Positions 5,404-8,151 of a stretch of DNA of 8,151 bases are shown piece by piece (position 1 is the stretch's first letter; every line of letters starts with the position of its first letter). The stretch spans positions 1 through 8,151 of the forward strand of contig JASHTI010000094.1 in assembly GCA_030040625.1 (NCBI GenBank). Reading direction: 5' to 3'. Below the pieces are notes generated by a model. That model had not been told where the DNA came from. It saw only the letters and a list, made by a program, of their open reading frames with translations, and did not search any database. Both the position numbers and the translations under genes were made by a program. The DNA is from Thermoplasmata archaeon (GTDB lineage: Archaea > Thermoplasmatota > Thermoplasmata > Lutacidiplasmatales > UBA184).

Positions 5404-6363
5404 CTACGGGCCGCGGAGCCGTTCGGTCGAACCCTTCGCCGGGCCGTCCGGCGCGCCGAGCCCCCGCGCCGACTGAAGGGTCCGCAGGCGATGGACCCCC
5501 TCCTCGACCCGGCCGGCGAGGACTTCGCGGGCGGCGGTCGCGAGCTCCCGGACCTCCGCGTCGTTCGCCGCGCCGGCCTGCCGCTCGGCGGCCAGGCGGT
5601 CGCCGATCCGGCCCGTGAGCTCCGGCAGCGCCTCGGCGACGCGGCTCGCCGCGCGCGAGCGGAGCAGGCGCAGCCGCTGCTTGAGCGAGGCGAGCCGACC
5701 GGTCCGCAGCTCGCGCTCGAGCTCGGTGGCGACCTCCGCCGTCTCACCGGCCTCCACCAGCCCGAGGGCCTCGAGGTCCCGCAGGAACACCGAGAGTCGC
5801 TCGAGGTCGCCGCGCGCCTGGTCGAGGTGCCGTTCCTTGAGGGCGACGACGCGGTCGACCTGCTGCGAGGTCGCGAGCGCCTGGGCGATGTCCCCGAGGC
5901 GGGCCGCGTGCACCGCGTCCTCGACCTGGCCCCGCTCGAGGCGGCTGTCGACGGAGTACGCCTCGAGGCGTCCGATCCGCCCGCTGGTCCGTGCCTCCCA
6001 CTTGTCGAACGCCTCGCCGAGACGCCGTTGCGCGAGCCGCTCGACGGCGCGGACGACCTCCGCCCAGGACTCCGGGGAGCGCGATCGGGACGCCGCCTCT
6101 TCCGCCCACGTCGGGAGCCGGGGCAGCTGGACATCGAGGGTCTCGGAGGCGGAGGCCCACTGCGCGAGCCGTGCGAGCCGGCGGTTCAGGTCGCTCGACA
6201 GCGGGCGATCGGCCGAGGCCGCGGACACGGTCCCGCCGCCGTTCTCCGGCGGGGCCGGGACACCGGGGCCCGGTCGCGGCGTCAGGGGGCTCCCGCAGCT
6301 CGGGCAGGAGCGCGCGTCGGCGCCGACCGCGGCGCCGCACGAAGGGCAGGAGCCGGACGCCAT
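5404..6363 (-). CDS. Zinc-ribbon protein with long helical/coiled-coil region, function unknown
   Basis: A 319-residue protein that I do not recognise as a named family. Residues 6-24 form a zinc ribbon, CPSCG (Cys6, Cys9) and CPSCG (Cys20, Cys23). A Pro/Gly-rich linker follows to about residue 45. The rest, ~50-300, has no membrane segment and is dominated by Glu, Arg, Ala and Leu with heptad-like spacing, for example QARGDLERLSVFLRDLEAL and LKQRLRLLRSRAASRVAEAL. This predicts long helices or coiled coils, with a Pro/Gly-rich C-terminal tail. Such layouts fit a cytoplasmic scaffold or nucleic-acid-associated protein, which is inference only. The ATG at 6363 has a TTAA element 31-34 bases upstream and no ribosome site. 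tRNA-Leu lies upstream on the same strand. It ends 7 bases from the convergent acetyltransferase. Confidence 0.8.
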   Translation of the reverse strand: MASGSCPSCGAAVGADARSCPSCGSPLTPRPGPGVPAPPENGGGTVSAASADRPLSSDLNRRLARLAQWASASETLDVQLPRLPTWAEEAASRSRSPESWAEVVRAVERLAQRRLGEAFDKWEARTSGRIGRLEAYSVDSRLERGQVEDAVHAARLGDIAQALATSQQVDRVVALKERHLDQARGDLERLSVFLRDLEALGLVEAGETAEVATELERELRTGRLASLKQRLRLLRSRAASRVAEALPELTGRIGDRLAAERQAGAANDAEVRELATAAREVLAGRVEEGVHRLRTLQSARGLGAPDGPAKGSTERLRGP

Positions 6364-6390
6364 CGCCGAGGCGGGCCGAGGGGTCGCCGG

Positions 6391-6400
6391 CCCTTAAGGT
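6391..6400 (-). promoter_or_regulatory. Candidate TATA box of the zinc-ribbon/helical gene
   Basis: The palindrome CCTTAAGG (6392-6399) contains TTAA 31-34 bases before the ATG at 6363. A TSS about 25 bases downstream leaves a leader of only a few bases. It is the only AT-rich spot between the tRNA and the gene. Confidence 0.45.
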
Positions 6401-6415
6401 CGGACCTCGCGCCGA

Positions 6416-6435
6416 GGCGTCGGGCGGGAGACGCC
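6416..6435. repeat. Short inverted repeat downstream of tRNA-Leu
   Basis: GGCGTC (6416-6421) and GACGCC (6430-6435) could form a 6-bp stem with an 8-base loop. It begins 32 bases past the tRNA 3' end in transcription order. No T-run follows, so a terminator role is doubtful. Confidence 0.25.
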
Positions 6436-6466
6436 GAAGGCCCCGCACCGACGCGCGGCGGGCGGA

Positions 6467-6551
6467 TGCAGGGGGTGAGATTTGAACTCACGAACTCCTA
6501 CGAGACCAGGACCTCAACCTGGCGCCTTTGACCAAGCTGGGCCACCCCTGC
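6467..6551 (-). tRNA. tRNA-Leu (anticodon GAG)
   Basis: A complete type II tRNA of 85 bases on the minus strand. The acceptor stem GCAGGGG/CCCCTGC pairs perfectly over 7 bp (6551-6545 with 6474-6468). The D arm has GCC/GGC with GG in the loop. The anticodon stem CCAGG/CCTGG encloses TTGAGGT, giving anticodon GAG (6515-6513), which reads CUC and CUU. A 14-base variable arm (6505-6492) is followed by the T arm GTGAG-TTCAAAT-CTCAC. The discriminator base is A, as needed for leucine. CCA is not encoded and there is no intron. CUC is a common leucine codon in the neighbouring genes, so this is probably a major isoacceptor. Confidence 0.97.
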
Positions 6552-6580
6552 ACGACCCGCGCGCGCCTACGGGGTACGGG

Positions 6581-6590
6581 CGATAACCTT
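6581..6590 (-). promoter_or_regulatory. Candidate TATA box of tRNA-Leu
   Basis: The minus-strand AAGGTTATCG has TTAT about 33 bases before the first tRNA base (6551). That would give a TSS a few bases upstream of the mature 5' end, as is usual for archaeal tRNA genes. Confidence 0.45.
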
Positions 6591-6598
6591 TGTGCGCG

Positions 6599-6659
6599 GG
6601 TCGCCGAGGCGACCGTCGTGCGTCGCCGGCCATCGATAAAGGCCATGTAGCCGGCGACG
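6599..6659. repeat. GTCGCC/GGCGAC repeat cluster around the alba promoter
   Basis: GTCGCC occurs at 6600-6605 and 6622-6627, and its complement GGCGAC at 6608-6613 and 6653-6658. GGTCGCC-GA-GGCGACC (6599-6614) is a perfect 7-bp dyad. CGTCGCCGGC (6621-6630) and GCCGGCGACG (6650-6659) are a perfect 10-bp inverted repeat whose arms lie either side of the alba TATA box and end at the base before the alba GTG. The arms are 29 bp apart, near three helical turns. This looks like an operator array, possibly for alba autoregulation, but the binding protein is unknown. Confidence 0.5.
6634..6641 (+). promoter_or_regulatory. TATA box of alba (leaderless)
   Basis: CGATAAAG, with ATAAA at 6636-6640, lies 20-24 bases before the GTG at 6660. 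The mRNA probably starts at or next to the start codon. The box is enclosed by the arms of a 10-bp inverted repeat. Confidence 0.55.
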
Positions 6660-7004
6660 GTGGCGCGACGCGTGCCGGAGGAGCCGGAGCCGGGGCCGGT
6701 CGTCTACATCGGCCTCAAGCCGACGATGACCTACGTCTTCCAGGTCGTCACGCAGCTCAACTCCGGGGCCGGACCGGTCGTCGTCAAGGCCCGCGGCAAC
6801 GCGATCGGCAAGGCGGTCGACGTCGTCGAGGTCGTCCGCCGGCGCTTCCTCGAGGGCCAGGTGGCGATCGGGGCGATCGCGATCGACACCGAGCGTTTGA
6901 CGAACCGGGAGGGCCGCGAGGCGAACGTCTCGTCGATCGCGATCCCGCTCAGCCGGACCGGGCCGGCGTTGGAGCCGCGCCCGGGGGAACCGCCGGCGCC
7001 GTAA
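6660..7004 (+). CDS. albA: Alba-family DNA/RNA-binding chromatin protein
   Basis: Alba is a small dimeric archaeal chromatin protein that coats DNA and also binds RNA. The 114-residue product has a ~12-residue Glu/Pro-rich N-terminal extension and then the Alba fold: VYIGLKPTMTYVFQVVTQL, GAGPVVVKARGNAIGKAVD (37-54), VVEVVRRRFLEG, and a beta hairpin containing NREGREANVSSIAIPL. Lys20 in GLKPT lines up with the DNA-contacting lysine (Lys16/17 in Sulfolobus Alba) whose acetylation is known to weaken DNA binding. RGNAIGKAVD is the most diagnostic block. A Pro-rich tail ends the protein. The GTG at 6660 is set by the leaderless promoter. Its final 56 bases overlap the convergent RDD gene. It diverges from tRNA-Leu. 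The acetyltransferase at 4866 could in principle act on it, but there is no direct evidence. Confidence 0.95.
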   Translation: MARRVPEEPEPGPVVYIGLKPTMTYVFQVVTQLNSGAGPVVVKARGNAIGKAVDVVEVVRRRFLEGQVAIGAIAIDTERLTNREGREANVSSIAIPLSRTGPALEPRPGEPPAP

Positions 7005-8151
7005 CGCGCCGCAGCACCCAGGTCCGCGCCCAGAGATCGCCGACCCGCTGGTGCTCGGCGGTCAGGTGCATCACGATCACGCCGAGGATCCCGGCGAGGA
7101 GGATCCCGACGAGCACGACCAGACCGAGCGCGAACAGTTCGGCGGCGCCGGCCAGCGTCCCGACGCCGACGACGTCGCCCTGGACCCCGAGTCCCCGCAG
7201 GGCGACCGCCACCCCCACGGCGAGCCCGAGGGAGTAGAGCGTGATCGCCGGCAGGAGCGGGGCGTTGCGCACGAACGCGGCGACCGGGTCGACGCGGCGG
7301 AGCGCGCGGTCCCGCACCTCGATGCCGACGACCCACTTGCCGAACGTCGCCCCGATCCACCACTCCGCGACGGCGAAGTAGACCAGCGCGAGCGCGACGA
7401 AGCCGTAGACCGCGGCGTTGTAGCCGACGCTGCTGAGCAGCTGGTCGACCCCGGCACCGCTCACCAGCACGATCCCGACGAACACCGCGCCGGCCGCCAC
7501 CCCGAGGACGACGGCGTCCAGCGCGAAAGCGAGCAGCCGCTGGCCCGTGGTGGCGAATCGGCTTCGGGTGATCCTCTGGCCGAGCTGGACCATCGCGCGG
7601 GCGGTGACCCACGCCCGTACCGCCTCCTGCGGATCGGAGGAGCCGGCGCGGGCGACGCTCTGCAGGTTCGCCGTGTCGGCGACGACCCAGCCGGGGACCG
7701 GGAGGCCGTCCCACGGCGACGCGCCCTCGCGCATCGGTCCGCCCAGCAGGCGTCCGGCTTGAAGCCCGGCCGCCCGGGCCGCCTCCGCGGAGAGACCCAG
7801 GGCGACCTGGGCCTTTCCTTCGATCCCGCGCTGGTAGGCCTCGCGGATCAGTTCGGAGGGGCTCGGCGGGGCGCGGGGCACGGGAGGGCCGGCGGGAGTT
7901 GCCCCGCGACCGAGCAGGGTGTGGGCCCACCAGGCACCGAAGAGGCCCAGGAAGCCGGAGAGATAGACGAGGTCGAGGACGCCCGCGCCGCCGATCGCGT
8001 AGAGTCCCGCCGGGCCGGTCCCGTAGAGCGGCGGCTGCCAGAGTACGTCCGCGCCGAGCAGCACCCCCCAACCCGAGGCGAGGAAGGCGAGCGGGAGCGC
8101 GAGCCCCTCCTGACCCGGGAAGATCCGTCGCGCGAGGACGACGGCGAGGAC
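6949..8151 (-). CDS. RDD-family multi-pass membrane protein (5' end missing)
   Basis: The frame runs off the right edge without a stop. The visible 400 residues are therefore the C-terminal part, and the internal GTG at 8064 is probably not the start. The N-terminal visible part has at least two membrane segments (about residues 16-38 and 48-80). A soluble stretch of ~110 residues follows, with an Ala-rich helix and PSPSELIREAYQRGIEGKAQ. The RDD domain begins at GQRLLAFALDAVV (~203-215), continues with YFAVAEWWIGATFGKWVVGIEVRD (~258-281) and FVRN, then two more hydrophobic blocks. It ends with HQRVGDLWARTWVLRR, equivalent to the usual R/H..hD..agT.vv end. A short Pro/Ala tail closes the protein. 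RDD proteins are poorly understood; some have been linked to ion or proton exchange, so I assign no transport substrate. The last 56 bases overlap alba antiparallel. Confidence 0.85.
   Translation of the reverse strand, partial: VLAVVLARRIFPGQEGLALPLAFLASGWGVLLGADVLWQPPLYGTGPAGLYAIGGAGVLDLVYLSGFLGLFGAWWAHTLLGRGATPAGPPVPRAPPSPSELIREAYQRGIEGKAQVALGLSAEAARAAGLQAGRLLGGPMREGASPWDGLPVPGWVVADTANLQSVARAGSSDPQEAVRAWVTARAMVQLGQRITRSRFATTGQRLLAFALDAVVLGVAAGAVFVGIVLVSGAGVDQLLSSVGYNAAVYGFVALALVYFAVAEWWIGATFGKWVVGIEVRDRALRRVDPVAAFVRNAPLLPAITLYSLGLAVGVAVALRGLGVQGDVVGVGTLAGAAELFALGLVVLVGILLAGILGVIVMHLTAEHQRVGDLWARTWVLRRVTAPAVPPGAAPTPARSG

Noticed and set aside
4815..6134. 439-residue - strand frame across the acetyltransferase and the zinc-ribbon gene
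   Set aside because: Low-complexity Arg/Ser/Pro product. The frames with a GNAT motif and a zinc ribbon explain this region better.
6731..8071. 446-residue - strand frame overlapping the RDD gene and alba
   Set aside because: It has no membrane pattern or motif, while the RDD frame shows coherent hydrophobic segments and conserved family residues.

Overview
The window looks like a piece of an archaeal chromosome with very high GC content. The archaeal assignment rests on the gene content: RNA polymerase subunit Rpo11 (RpoL), transcription factor TFS, the chromatin protein Alba, an archaeal-type asparaginyl-tRNA synthetase, a KptA-type 2'-phosphotransferase with an N-terminal zinc knuckle, and a tRNA-Leu gene without an encoded CCA. 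TATA-like boxes lie about 23-32 bases before several starts and leave almost no leader. A GC-rich member of the Thermoplasmata, for example a Lutacidiplasmatales-like soil or sediment lineage, would fit. That placement is inference and would need phylogeny. I see no plasmid, phage, insertion sequence or CRISPR signature.

Layout from left to right. (1) At 3-602 (+) is the 3' part of a zinc-ribbon, single-membrane-span protein with a predicted external beta-rich domain. (2) It runs tail to tail into kptA (599-1267, -); the two stop codons share one CTAG. kptA lies downstream of rpo11 (1284-1571, -) in an apparent two-gene operon. (3) A divergent intergenic region (1572-1711) carries the rpo11 and purD promoters. 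(4) On the + strand, purD (1712-3121) is followed by tfs (3169-3477) and asnS (3474-4778). tfs and asnS overlap by GTGA. (5) A GNAT acetyltransferase (4866-5396, +) converges on a zinc-ribbon/long-helix protein of unknown function (5404-6363, -). (6) tRNA-Leu(GAG) (6467-6551, -) and alba (6660-7004, +) diverge from a 108-base region that holds an unusual cluster of GTCGCC/GGCGAC elements. (7) An RDD-family membrane protein (6949-8151, -) runs off the right edge and overlaps the end of alba by 56 bases.

Most genes serve information processing: RNA polymerase core and cleavage factor, tRNA and its charging, RNA 2'-phosphate removal, and chromatin. There is one purine-biosynthesis gene and several lineage-type zinc-ribbon or membrane proteins. 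No gap longer than 300 bases lacks a gene. I did not find a clear new multi-gene system. The most notable items are the repeat architecture around the alba promoter, the variant KptA motifs, the extensive 3' overlaps between convergent genes without T-tract terminators, and the uncharacterised zinc-ribbon/helical protein.
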